From the NCBI RefSeq assembly GCF_900102505.1, contig NZ_FMVT01000016.1, forward strand, positions 1-53,595: a stretch of 53,595 bases of DNA. Direction: 5' to 3'. A program made the translations under genes and the position numbers. Shown here piece after piece: positions 18,102-26,167 of this stretch. Below the pieces are notes generated by a model, which was not told the DNA's origin, ran no database searches, and saw only the letters and a list, made by a program, of their open reading frames with translations. Position 1 is the stretch's first letter; each line of letters opens with the position of its first letter. This stretch comes from Paracoccus tibetensis (GTDB lineage Bacteria; Pseudomonadota; Alphaproteobacteria; Rhodobacterales; Rhodobacteraceae).

Positions 18102-18347
18102 ATGCTGGTTACGATCTGGCCGATCTTCGGGTTGATCTACCTTGGCTTCATCCTTGCGCGCTTTGCCTGGTCCTCGCCCGAGTTCTGGGGTGCGGCTGAG
18201 CGCATCAACTACTGGCTGCTGTTTCCCGCCCTGCTGATCGGCAGCCTTGCAAGCGCCCCTGTCCACGGTCATCGAGGTCCCTTGCCAATCTTTGTTCACC
18301 TTGAGTCACTACATATCACCAGGCGCAACCAAATTCTGCTAGGTTGA
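18102..18347 (+). pseudogene. AEC-family (auxin efflux carrier-like) transporter, 5' fragment
   Basis: The reading starts MLVTIWPIFGLIYLGFILAR and continues FWGAAERINYWLLFPALLIGSLASAPV. This is the first two-helix segment of AEC-family permeases, which are about 310 residues long. After about residue 54 (near 18263) the sequence turns into unrelated hydrophilic residues and stops at 81. The start is 17 bases after the DMT gene. The fragment records a deletion or replacement that ended at the scar at 18263-18345. Confidence 0.7.
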
Positions 18348-18555
18348 GACGGTTTAGCAGCACACCGCCATGCACCTTGCCGCTGAACATGACATTGGAA
18401 AGCGAGTGCATCTGCGGCTCGTGCAACAGCTGTTCCGTACCGCTATCTGTCGGCTTTTCGTTCATCCCGATTCACCTCACTTCACGCACGGGATTCCCCG
18501 ACGCTGGCGGCGGCGCTGCGCCAAAGCCGGTTAGTAGGAGCCCATCAAACGTGAG
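18263..18555. other. Recombination scar between the rhamnose and arabinan modules
   Basis: No intact gene is visible. The stretch joins the broken AEC gene on the left to the last ABC permease of the arabinan operon on the right. It contains a short, more AT-rich segment (about 18270-18350) of unknown origin and an N-terminal gene fragment on the minus strand (18316-18465). No clear terminal inverted repeats or transposase remnants were found by eye. Confidence 0.55.
18316..18465 (-). pseudogene. N-terminal fragment resembling an acyl-CoA thioesterase (hotdog fold)
   Basis: This 49-codon frame starts at ATG 18465, 9 bases after a weak GAGG (AGTGAGGTGAATCGGGATG). Its central part reads EPQMHSLSNVMFSGKVHGGVLL, which resembles the first strand and the H-G-G turn of hotdog-fold acyl-CoA thioesterases. 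After LLNRLN the resemblance ends at about 18345 and the frame stops 9 codons later. A normal family member would be 120-170 residues. The assignment rests on a short segment and could be wrong; a random open frame is the alternative. Confidence 0.4.
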
Positions 18556-19380
18556 CTATCCTTTAACACCAGCCGAGATCATGACCGCTTCCGTCACGCG
18601 TTTTTGGAACACCAGGTAGGCGAGGATCACCGGCGCAGCTGCCAACAGAGCCAGTGCCATGATCCGGCCATAGGCAATGCCGAATGTGTCGTAGACTTGC
18701 GTGATGCCAACAGGGATCGTCATCATGCTTTCGCTGGACGCAATAAGAAACGGCCAGAAGAAGTTGTTCCACGCGCTGATGAAGGTGATGATGGCAAGAG
18801 CCGCGGTGATGCCCCAGTTGAGCGGCAGGTAGAGCTTGAAGAGCAGCGTGAACTCTCCGCCGCCGTCCAGCAGCACTGCCTCGCGCATCTCCCGGGGGAT
18901 GGCGTCGAAGAACTGCTTGTAGACGATGATCACGACGGGAACGACAAGCTGCGGCATGATGATCCCACCCCAGCTGTTCACGAGGCCCAAATCGTTCATC
19001 AGGATGAACTGCGCAACGTAGAGCGCCGGGATTGGGACCATGAAACTTGCCACTATCAGCAGGTACAGCAGCTTGCGGCCCGGAAAGCGCAGCTGCGACA
19101 GCGCGTAGGCGCACATCATCCCGGTGAAGAGCACCGTGATGGTGATGATCAGCGATGTGCCGACCGAGTTCAGGTACCAGCGCGGCAGCTGCGATGTCGC
19201 CAGCACCGAGAGGTACGAGGCGAAGTTGATCTCGTCCAGCAGGACGCCGGCATCCGACACGATCCGCGACTCGCTCCGCAGCGAGGTTGTCAGCGCCCAG
19301 TAGAGCGGGAAAACCCAGATGAAGGCCGCGATCAGCACAAGCGTGACAAAGGCGACGTTGCGGGCGCGCTTGGCGGTCAT
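18556..19380 (-). CDS. Carbohydrate ABC transporter permease, MalG type
   Basis: The 274-residue protein has six predicted transmembrane segments and the MalG/CUT1 EAA loop (IPREMREAVLLDGGGEFTLLFKLYLP, read in two parts) that docks on the ATPase. The C-terminus ends VTEAVMISAGVKG, a common ending in this subfamily. ATG at 19380 overlaps the stop of the upstream permease (ATGA). It is the last gene of the operon GH51-ATPase-SBP-permease-permease. Confidence 0.9.
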   Translation of the reverse strand: MTAKRARNVAFVTLVLIAAFIWVFPLYWALTTSLRSESRIVSDAGVLLDEINFASYLSVLATSQLPRWYLNSVGTSLIITITVLFTGMMCAYALSQLRFPGRKLLYLLIVASFMVPIPALYVAQFILMNDLGLVNSWGGIIMPQLVVPVVIIVYKQFFDAIPREMREAVLLDGGGEFTLLFKLYLPLNWGITAALAIITFISAWNNFFWPFLIASSESMMTIPVGITQVYDTFGIAYGRIMALALLAAAPVILAYLVFQKRVTEAVMISAGVKG

Positions 19381-20261
19381 CGGCGGCCTCTGATCTTCAG
19401 CAGCTGGAATTGCAGGACGGACAGGATGACGATGATGGCGAAGAGCACCATCGCGACAGCCGAAGCGTAGCCGCCATTGTTCAGCTGGAACGCCTCTCGG
19501 TACATCTGCAGCAGCACGACATAGGACTGGTTGAACGGCCCGCCGGCGGACAGCAGGTAGACCTGGTCGAAGAGCTTCAGCTGCAGGATCAGTTGCAGGG
19601 TCAGGACCAGCGTCGTGACGGGCCAGAGCAAGGGCCAAGTGATGCGGCGGAATCGCTGCCATGGGGTTGCGCCGTCAAGGGCGGCGGCCTCGTAGAGGTC
19701 CTGAGGGATGTTGCGCAAGCCGGCGATGAAGAGCAGCACGTTGAAGCCGTTGGTCCACCAGACCGTGACCAGCGCGATCATTGGCATGACCCAGTTAGGG
19801 TCGCGGAAGACCGCGACCGGCCGTCCTGCCACGGCAGCGATCAGCGGCTGGAGGATGCCGAACTGGAAATCCAGCATCCATGACCAGATCAGCGTCACCA
19901 CAGACACCGGCAGGATGTAGGGCAGGAAGAACAGGGTCAGCACCAGCGCCTGCATCCGCCCCCTCAACTGGCCGACGGCCAGCGCGATCAGCAGCGCAAT
20001 CACAGTTGTCGGAATCACGGTCAGCACGACGAAGTAGAGGTTGTTCCACAGCGAGGTCCGGAACAGCCGGTCGGTCAGAAGCTTCGCGTAGTTGTCGAAC
20101 CCCACCCAGTCTCCGTCGCCGATCAGGGGCGCGTTGGTGAAGCTGAGCATCACCACCTTGATCGTTGGGTAAAGAAAGAAGATTGCAAAGATAATCATGA
20201 ACGGCGCGACGAGAATGATCGCCGACCGCATTTCGCGCTGCTTGCGTCTGATGCGTGACAT
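19377..20261 (-). CDS. Carbohydrate ABC transporter permease, MalF type
   Basis: The 294-residue protein has six transmembrane helices and the EAA motif IPQDLYEAAALDGATPWQRF, followed by GGPFNQSYVVLLQMYREAF, typical of the first CUT1 permease. With its neighbour it forms the channel fed by the binding protein at 20319. Arabinose-containing oligosaccharides are the inferred cargo, from the GH51 gene in the same operon. Confidence 0.9.
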   Translation of the reverse strand: MSRIRRKQREMRSAIILVAPFMIIFAIFFLYPTIKVVMLSFTNAPLIGDGDWVGFDNYAKLLTDRLFRTSLWNNLYFVVLTVIPTTVIALLIALAVGQLRGRMQALVLTLFFLPYILPVSVVTLIWSWMLDFQFGILQPLIAAVAGRPVAVFRDPNWVMPMIALVTVWWTNGFNVLLFIAGLRNIPQDLYEAAALDGATPWQRFRRITWPLLWPVTTLVLTLQLILQLKLFDQVYLLSAGGPFNQSYVVLLQMYREAFQLNNGGYASAVAMVLFAIIVILSVLQFQLLKIRGRR

Positions 20262-20286
20262 GGGGGCCTTTTCGTCGCGGAAGATG

Positions 20287-20311
20287 GGCCGGGGACGCAG
20301 CGCCCCCGGCC
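20287..20311 (-). other. GC-rich hairpin after the arabinan binding-protein gene
   Basis: GGCCGGGG (20287-20294) and CCCCGGCC (20304-20311) are perfect complements separated by 9 bases, directly behind the SBP stop and before the first permease. There is no T tract. Position and shape match the hairpin between rhaS and rhaT, suggesting a partial terminator or mRNA-stabilising element. Confidence 0.6.
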
Positions 20312-20318
20312 GAACACG

Positions 20319-21596
20319 TTAATCGAGCAGCGCTTGCAGTTCCTGCTTCATCTGCTCGGCCGCGTCCTGCGGCTCAAGAAAGCCGTGGACCGCCGGCGCC
20401 ACCAAGTTGTTGATCGAGTCGTAGATCGGCGAGGCCACCCCCGCGATCGTCGAGCGTGGGTCGAACTCGGCATTGTCAGCGAGCGAGGCATATGTCGCGT
20501 TCGGCTGCAGCTCTTGGTACTCGGCGCTTTCCACGGTGGCGCTGTAGGCAGGGATATGTCCCGCATCCGCCCAAGCCAGCGAGTTGCGTTGCATCCAGCC
20601 GATTGCGGTCATGGCTGCCTCGCGCTCTTCCGCCGACATGTTGGCGTCGTTCGGGATGGCCAGCGCGTGCGAATCTGCCCAGGTCGCGGGACGGTCCAGC
20701 AGCTGCGGCACCTCGTTGGCAAACCATTCGAACCCAAGCGTGTCGGCTTCGGTCGCGTCGTTGAAAGTCGGCACCTCCCACACGCCGTTGATATGCAGCA
20801 CCGCACGTCCGCTTTGGAAGAGCGCGACCGAAGCGGGATATGCGGCCTGCTCGGGGATCAGCCCCTCGGACCGCCAGTCGGTCAGGATCTGGATCGCCCG
20901 CACAGCCTTGTCGAGATTGTCCCCTGCCAGCACTTCACCGTCGGTGATCAGCTCGCCGTCCTGCTGGCGCAGCAGCGTGTAGAACATCCGCCAGGTGCCG
21001 CCGCCACCTTCCGTCTGGAAGCTGAGCGGGTCAGAGAAGCCGTTCTCCTTGGCCCAGGTGAGCATCTCCGTCAGGTCCTCAATGGAGTCGAGGCCGGTCA
21101 GGTTACCATCCGCGTCCAGCCAGTCAGTTCCTTCAAGGGCGGTGCGGTTGTAGTAGGCGACGATGGCGTGGACGTCGAAAGGTACGGCCATCAACTGGCC
21201 GTCATCGTCCTGCGCCGCCTCGATGGCCGAGGCGATGAAGTCGTCGCGGCTGAGGCCGGCGGTCTCCAGGTCCTCGTCGGTGATGGGCGACAGCACGCCC
21301 TCTTCCAACGCAATGGGCAGGCGCGAGAGGTGATAGGTCATGATGTCGGGGCCTTGCCCGACGGCGACCGAGGTACGGACCTTCGTGTAGAAGGGCAGGC
21401 CCCATTCCGAGGTGGTAGCCGTGATGTTGATCTCGGGATGCTCTTCATTGAAGCGATCAATCAGCGCCTTCATGCGAACGCCGTCGCCGCCGGCGAGGAA
21501 GTCCCACCATTCCAGTTCAACCACCGCAAGGGCCGGACCGGACATGCCCATGACCAGCGCAGCGCTGGCAAGTACCTTCGAAACAGAGCCTGTCAT
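20319..21596 (-). CDS. Carbohydrate ABC transporter extracellular binding protein (CUT1)
   Basis: The 425-residue protein has a signal peptide ending at ALA-VV (about residue 25) and a type-II sugar-binding fold (SBP_bac_1). Segments seen are ELEWWDFLAGGDGVRMKALI at the start of the mature protein, the ligand-site region MAVPFDVHAIVAYYNRTAL, and AVLHINGVWEVPTF. Size suits oligosaccharides. ATG at 21596 is preceded by GGAGGAGGAG. The operon context with GH51 makes arabino-oligosaccharides the best guess; L-arabinose itself is an alternative. Confidence 0.88.
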   Translation of the reverse strand: MTGSVSKVLASAALVMGMSGPALAVVELEWWDFLAGGDGVRMKALIDRFNEEHPEINITATTSEWGLPFYTKVRTSVAVGQGPDIMTYHLSRLPIALEEGVLSPITDEDLETAGLSRDDFIASAIEAAQDDDGQLMAVPFDVHAIVAYYNRTALEGTDWLDADGNLTGLDSIEDLTEMLTWAKENGFSDPLSFQTEGGGGTWRMFYTLLRQQDGELITDGEVLAGDNLDKAVRAIQILTDWRSEGLIPEQAAYPASVALFQSGRAVLHINGVWEVPTFNDATEADTLGFEWFANEVPQLLDRPATWADSHALAIPNDANMSAEEREAAMTAIGWMQRNSLAWADAGHIPAYSATVESAEYQELQPNATYASLADNAEFDPRSTIAGVASPIYDSINNLVAPAVHGFLEPQDAAEQMKQELQALLD

Positions 21597-21640
21597 TTTG
21601 TTTCTCCTCCTCCAGAAGACAAGATGAAGTGTCGTACTGT

Positions 21641-22753
21641 TCAGCGCAGCCGTTCCCCGCTGCTGGCGAACAGGTAGATGCGGCCGGGCTGCGGGGTGAC
21701 TGTCTGCACCGTTCCCCTCATCCCGTGCCGGATGCCGTCCTGCTGAAAGACGACGGCGCCGCCGCCCTCCAGCGCGCCGTGCTGGTAGGACACGCCGCCC
21801 AGCTCCTCGGCGACGTCGACGGCGACGCGCAGGCCTGGCCCATCAGTCAAGGCCAGATGTTCGGGCCGAATGCCGACCGTGACGCCCGACCCGACAGAGG
21901 GCCGAGCCGAGACGTCGAGCAGAAGCTCCAGATCGTTCTGATCGGTCAGCCGGACGGTGATGCCGGCATCGCTGTGCCCCGAAACGGTCGCCTCAAAAAA
22001 GTTCATCGCGGGCGAGCCGATGAAGCCCGCAACGAAGCGGTTGGACGGGTTCTCGTAAAGATCCAGCGGGTTGCCCGACTGCTGGACATGACCGCCCTGC
22101 AAGACGAAGATCTTGTCGGCCAGCGTCATCGCCTCGACCTGGTCATGGGTGACGTAGATCATCGTCGCGCCAAGTGCCTTGTGCAGGCGCGCCAGCTCCA
22201 GTCGCATCTGGACGCGCAACTCGGCGTCCAGGTTCGACAGCGGCTCGTCAAACAGGAACACCTCGGGTGCGCGGACGATGGCGCGGCCGATTGCGACGCG
22301 CTGGCGTTGGCCGCCCGACAGCTGGCTGGGCTTCAGCTGAAGCTGGTCGGTCAGGCGCAGGATGGCGGCTGCCTCATGCACCTTCTTCTGCACCACGTCC
22401 TTCTTTTCCCGCGCAAGGCGCAGGCTGAAGGCCATGTTCTCGAACACCGTCAGGTGCGGGTAAAGCGCGTAGGACTGGAAAACCATCGCAACGCCTCGCT
22501 TGGCCGGGTCTTCTTCCGTCACGTCGCGCTGGCCGATGCGGATCGTCCCCGAGGTCGTGTCCTCCAGCCCCGCGATCATCCGCAGCAAGGTGGACTTGCC
22601 GCAGCCCGAGGGGCCGATGAAGACGGCGAATTCGCCCTTCTCGATGTGAATATCGACGCCGCGGATGATCTCGATCGCGCCGAAAGCCTTAGTGACCGCG
22701 TCAAGCTGAACGCCGGTCTCGGTGACGACCTGCTGCTTCTCGCTGATGCTCAT
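21641..22753 (-). CDS. Sugar ABC transporter ATPase, UgpC/MsmK type
   Basis: The 370-residue ATPase has Walker [11 protein letters not shown]-loop, signature [17 protein letters not shown], Walker [17 protein letters not shown] and a C-terminal TOBE/OB domain (about residues 235-370). That is the normal length for the family. It energises the MalF/MalG permeases of this operon. The gene starts one base before the GH51 stop region, so the two are tightly coupled. ATPases of this type can serve several CUT1 importers, including the second system at 27301-33015. Confidence 0.93.
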   Translation of the reverse strand: MSISEKQQVVTETGVQLDAVTKAFGAIEIIRGVDIHIEKGEFAVFIGPSGCGKSTLLRMIAGLEDTTSGTIRIGQRDVTEEDPAKRGVAMVFQSYALYPHLTVFENMAFSLRLAREKKDVVQKKVHEAAAILRLTDQLQLKPSQLSGGQRQRVAIGRAIVRAPEVFLFDEPLSNLDAELRVQMRLELARLHKALGATMIYVTHDQVEAMTLADKIFVLQGGHVQQSGNPLDLYENPSNRFVAGFIGSPAMNFFEATVSGHSDAGITVRLTDQNDLELLLDVSARPSVGSGVTVGIRPEHLALTDGPGLRVAVDVAEELGGVSYQHGALEGGGAVVFQQDGIRHGMRGTVQTVTPQPGRIYLFASSGERLR

Positions 22754-22754
22754 G

Positions 22755-24272
22755 TCACTCCACAGCGATGCGGATCAGATTATAGGAAAGAGGCCCAAGC
22801 TGAGCCTTCACGGCACCGTCGTCCACCGACAGCTTGTCGCCCTGGCGCGGCTTGATCCGGTCGGGGTTGGCGCTGGTGTTGGCTTCACGTGCGCCGGTGC
22901 CGTCGCCGCCCAGGACCTGGTGGTCGATCAGGCTGACGTTCTGGAAGCCATGCAGCGCCAGGTCCATATCCATCGCCTCGTCGGGGCTGCGGTTGATCGC
23001 GAAGATGGTCAATGACTTGCCATCCGTCGCCCGCACCGCCGCGATGTCCAGATAGCTGACATCCTGCGCCGCATCCGCACTGTAATGCGGCCCGTCCACC
23101 GCGACGTTCAGCGCCGTTCCGCGCCCGAAGAGGCTGGCAAACTGGTACGGGAAGTAAATCGCGGTCGCCCAGGCCTTGCCGCCCTTTTCCGCCCGGATCG
23201 GGGCGATCACGTTCACAAGCTGCGCGATGGCCGCGATCTTGACGCGGTCGGACCGGCGGATGAACTCGTTCAGCAGCCCGCCGACCAGTAGGGCATCCTC
23301 AAGGTTGTAATCCTCCTCCAGCAGCTCGGGCGCTTCGGGCCAGTCCCACTCGCGCCAGTTGCGGCTGTCCTGCTCGCGGTTGTGATACCAGACGTTCCAT
23401 TCATCGAAGCAGATATAGACGTCGTTCTTGGCGCGCTTCTTGGCCTTGATGAAGTCGATCACTCCGCCGATTGCCTGGATGTACCGGCCGGTCTCGTCGA
23501 TCTTGGCAAAGTAGTTCAGCGTGTTGTGGCTGCTGTTGCCGAAGTACTTGTGCAGCGAGATGTAGTCGACGTTCTCGTAGCACTCGTCCAGAACCTGCCG
23601 TTCCCATTCCGGATAGGTCGCCATCTGATCGTTCGATGAGCCGCAGACGATCGTCTCGATGCCCTTGCCGAAGGCCTTCACGGCCTTGGAGGTCTCGTCC
23701 GCAAGGCGACCATATTCCTTGGCCTCTTTATGACCTATCTGCCAAGGCCCATCCATCTCGTTGCCCAGACACCACATCTGGACGTTGTAAGGTTCAGTCA
23801 CCCCATGCTGGCGTCGCAGGTCGCTCCAATACGTGCCCTGAGGATGATTGCAGTACTCGACGAAGTTGCGCGCCTCTTCAATGCTACGAGTCCCGAGGTT
23901 GACTGCTAGCATCATCGCGATCCCGGCGTCCTTTGCCCAACCGGCGAACTCGTTGATGCCGACCTGGTTCGTCTCACGCGAGCGCCACGCAAGGTCCAGC
24001 CTGACCGGTCGCTGCTCCTTGGCGCCAATCCCGTCTTCCCAATTGTAGGCCGACACGAAATTGCCGCCCGGATATCGGATCGCCGGGATGTTCAACGCCC
24101 GAACCAACTCCAGCACATCCTTGCGAAAGCCCTGTGCGTTGGCGGTAGGGTGATCGGGCTCATAGATGCCGGTGTAGATCGCTCGACCCATATGCTCGAT
24201 GAACGCGGAATACAGCCGGTCATCGATGCGAGCGATACTAAAATCCCGATGGATTGTTGCGCGGCTCTTCAC
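22755..24272 (-). CDS. Alpha-L-arabinofuranosidase, glycoside hydrolase family 51
   Basis: The 505-residue enzyme is an intracellular GH51 arabinofuranosidase (AbfA-like) that removes terminal arabinofuranosyl units from arabinan or arabinoxylan oligosaccharides. The N-terminal SAFIEHMGRAIYTGIYEP and IPAIRYPGGNFVSAYNWEDG are family hallmarks. The acid/base is E172 in CLGNEMDGPW and the nucleophile is E291 in CFDEWNVWY. It has no signal peptide, in line with uptake of oligomers first. The start is GTG at 24272 behind GGGAGGG; the nearby ATG is out of frame. It opens the operon with the ABC genes. Confidence 0.93.
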   Translation of the reverse strand: MKSRATIHRDFSIARIDDRLYSAFIEHMGRAIYTGIYEPDHPTANAQGFRKDVLELVRALNIPAIRYPGGNFVSAYNWEDGIGAKEQRPVRLDLAWRSRETNQVGINEFAGWAKDAGIAMMLAVNLGTRSIEEARNFVEYCNHPQGTYWSDLRRQHGVTEPYNVQMWCLGNEMDGPWQIGHKEAKEYGRLADETSKAVKAFGKGIETIVCGSSNDQMATYPEWERQVLDECYENVDYISLHKYFGNSSHNTLNYFAKIDETGRYIQAIGGVIDFIKAKKRAKNDVYICFDEWNVWYHNREQDSRNWREWDWPEAPELLEEDYNLEDALLVGGLLNEFIRRSDRVKIAAIAQLVNVIAPIRAEKGGKAWATAIYFPYQFASLFGRGTALNVAVDGPHYSADAAQDVSYLDIAAVRATDGKSLTIFAINRSPDEAMDMDLALHGFQNVSLIDHQVLGGDGTGAREANTSANPDRIKPRQGDKLSVDDGAVKAQLGPLSYNLIRIAVE

Positions 24273-24336
24273 ATGTCCCTCCCTCTGATCTGTCACCAAA
24301 GAAGTTACGGGAACGGCGCCTTACCTCGCAATTGAG

Positions 24337-25299
24337 TTAGACGATATCTGACTTACCACTTTTGTTAACACTCGGCTCATCCAGCAGCTGTTTGACCAGC
24401 GCGAGCATCTGCTCGGCTCCGGATGACAGGCTCCGATCGCGGGGGCGTAGTACGTGATAGGGCTCGATCGCGATCGGGTTGCACGTCTTCAGCAGCACCA
24501 GGTCGGCCGAAAAGGGGGGCTTAAGCAGCAGGTCAGCCACCTCCTGCGTCACGGCGGCAATGACATCAGAGTCGCGCATCAGTGCCATGATCGCTACTAC
24601 CGACGCCGTCTCGATCAGGTTCTGGGGCATGTCGGCACCTTCGCGGCGGAAGGCCAACTCGATTGCATGCCGAATAGGCGCGCCGTGCTCTTGCATGGTC
24701 CAGGGGTAGTCCGCGACCTCCGCCAGCAGCAGATGGTCCCGGTGACGCAGCTCGTGCCCGCCATGCACCATCAGCAGCACCGCTTCATTCCGCGCGGGCG
24801 ATATTTCGAAGGCACCTGCATTCACGCCGCGTTCGAGGCGACAGATCGCGAAGTCGTATTCGCCACGTTCGAGCCCCCACATCAGACGCGATGAGGAAGA
24901 AACGTCAAGCGAGACCTTCAAAAGCGGCGCGTGCCGCTTGAGCTGGAGGATTGCGGGAATGACGGCCGCAAGCGCGGCACCGGTCACCGCGCCGATCCGC
25001 ACCAATCCGGCTGTTCCTGCTTGGTGGGCGATAAAATCATGTGCCAGTTGATCGATATCGTGGACAACCTTCAACGCGTGGTGTCCTAGAACTCGCCCGA
25101 GCGCTGTCGGCTTCATGCCCTTCGTATCGCGCTCGAACAAGGACAAGCCAAGCTTCCCCTCAATCTCGGTCAGCATGCGAGATGCGGCCGGAACCGTCAT
25201 GTTACATGCGTCAGCGGCGAGACGAAGTTTCCCAAGCCGCCCAATGCTGGCAATTAGTCGAAGCTGAACCGGTCTGAGTGACTTGAGATAATGTTCCAC
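24337..25299 (-). CDS. LysR-family transcriptional regulator
   Basis: The 320-residue protein has an N-terminal LysR helix-turn-helix (RLAADACNMTVPAASRMLTE, about residues 28-47) and a C-terminal periplasmic-binding-like effector domain. It resembles GbpR-type regulators, which respond to sugars such as galactose or arabinose in rhizobia and agrobacteria. It lies 64 bases upstream of GH51 in the same direction, so it may head the arabinan operon or be transcribed separately. The effector is inferred to be arabinose or a related sugar. No operator could be assigned with confidence in the short gap. Confidence 0.82.
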   Translation of the reverse strand: MEHYLKSLRPVQLRLIASIGRLGKLRLAADACNMTVPAASRMLTEIEGKLGLSLFERDTKGMKPTALGRVLGHHALKVVHDIDQLAHDFIAHQAGTAGLVRIGAVTGAALAAVIPAILQLKRHAPLLKVSLDVSSSSRLMWGLERGEYDFAICRLERGVNAGAFEISPARNEAVLLMVHGGHELRHRDHLLLAEVADYPWTMQEHGAPIRHAIELAFRREGADMPQNLIETASVVAIMALMRDSDVIAAVTQEVADLLLKPPFSADLVLLKTCNPIAIEPYHVLRPRDRSLSSGAEQMLALVKQLLDEPSVNKSGKSDIV

Positions 25300-25651
25300 C
25301 GCTTTGGCTCCACCTTTTATTGGGATTCTGTATTGGCCGATTTGAGAGACTATCCCGGCAACCGGTTACCTCTCGCTCTGCCTCAATCCGCCGGCCCGCC
25401 ACGCAGACTTGGTCTCGTCTAGACGTTAGTGCATTACTGGCTTGGGAGCTATGTTGAGGTTGATAGCGAAGCGACTCCGGATGGTGGATCTGGCACGCGG
25501 TCTTCCGAGTTGCGGCCGATCGCCGAGTGGTGAGGACTTTCGCTTGGCGGAGGAATGTTTGCGCCATCTACACGCAGGCATGCGCGACGTGTGGCTATCG
25601 TGCCGCCGTGTTAGCACGTCCTTGTACGCCCATAGCAAAGACGGAGCCGAA
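25300..25651. other. Intergenic stretch without a recognisable gene
   Basis: About 350 bases separate the divergent LysR and fosA genes and should hold both promoters. An open frame in phase with fosA runs back to 25442, but it has no family resemblance and poor start context, so it is not taken as coding. Base composition is less GC-rich than the neighbours. No tRNA, repeat or IS end was seen. Confidence 0.5.
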
Positions 25652-26071
25652 ATGTCCCATCCAACCATCACCGGGCTCAATCACGTGACGCTGGCCGTGG
25701 CGGATCTGCGGCGGTCGATCGTGTTCTACACGCATGTGCTGGGCTTTCGCCTGCGCGCCAAGTGGCCGAAGGGGGCCTATCTCTCGGCCGGGGCGCTGTG
25801 GTTGTGCCTCGCGTTGGACCCGAAGACCAGCACGGCGCGGCGCGAGGATTACACGCATCTGGCATTTGGCGCCCGCGAGGATGAGTTCGACGGTCTTACC
25901 CGCCGGATCCGCGCGGCGGCCCGGATCTGGAAAGAGAACCGCTCAGAGGGCGCTTCGGTGTATTTTCTGGATCCGGACGGGCACAGGCTGGAGCTTCACC
26001 TCGGCTCGCTGGAGACGCGGCTGGCGCATTGCCGCGCGCACCCTGCGCCGGGCCTGATCCTGCATGACTGA
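25652..26071 (+). CDS. fosA: FosA-type fosfomycin glutathione transferase
   Basis: The 139-residue glyoxalase-fold protein matches FosA in length and motifs. The putative metal ligands are H11 (GLNHVTLAV), H69 (YTHLAFGA) and E114 (GHRLELHLG). The segment WKENRSEGASVYFLDPDGHR carries the potassium-loop serine/glycine stretch typical of FosA and not of generic glyoxalases. The enzyme would open the epoxide of fosfomycin with glutathione in the cytoplasm. Such genes occur in chromosomes of many soil bacteria, so acquisition is not implied. It is a single gene between two sugar modules with no linked transposase. Activity is inferred. Confidence 0.85.
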   Translation: MSHPTITGLNHVTLAVADLRRSIVFYTHVLGFRLRAKWPKGAYLSAGALWLCLALDPKTSTARREDYTHLAFGAREDEFDGLTRRIRAAARIWKENRSEGASVYFLDPDGHRLELHLGSLETRLAHCRAHPAPGLILHD

Positions 26072-26118
26072 CGCGGCTGCATTTCTGCCGACAAAGCGGC
26101 TGTGCTGCGGCGCTATTC

Positions 26119-26134
26119 TGACATACGTTCTTCA
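26119..26134. promoter_or_regulatory. Candidate LacI-family operator upstream of the regulator
   Basis: TGACATACGTTCTTCA shares its first ten bases with the perfect palindrome TGACATACGTATGTCA at 27225-27240. It lies 34 bases before the LacI-type gene, which suggests autoregulation with an imperfect second half-site. Confidence 0.5.
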
Positions 26135-26167
26135 GAAAGCCTCAGTCAAAGGAGTGCCGCGTTCGTC

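Noticed and set aside
19377..20261. Possibility that the two arabinan permeases are broken, because many alternative frames cover them
   Set aside because: Both read through at full family length with intact EAA loops and a normal ATGA junction; the alternative frames are shadows.
25442..25651. N-terminal extension of the FosA gene
   Set aside because: The extra 70 codons have no similarity to FosA proteins, which begin at the chosen ATG, and they would cover the likely promoter region.
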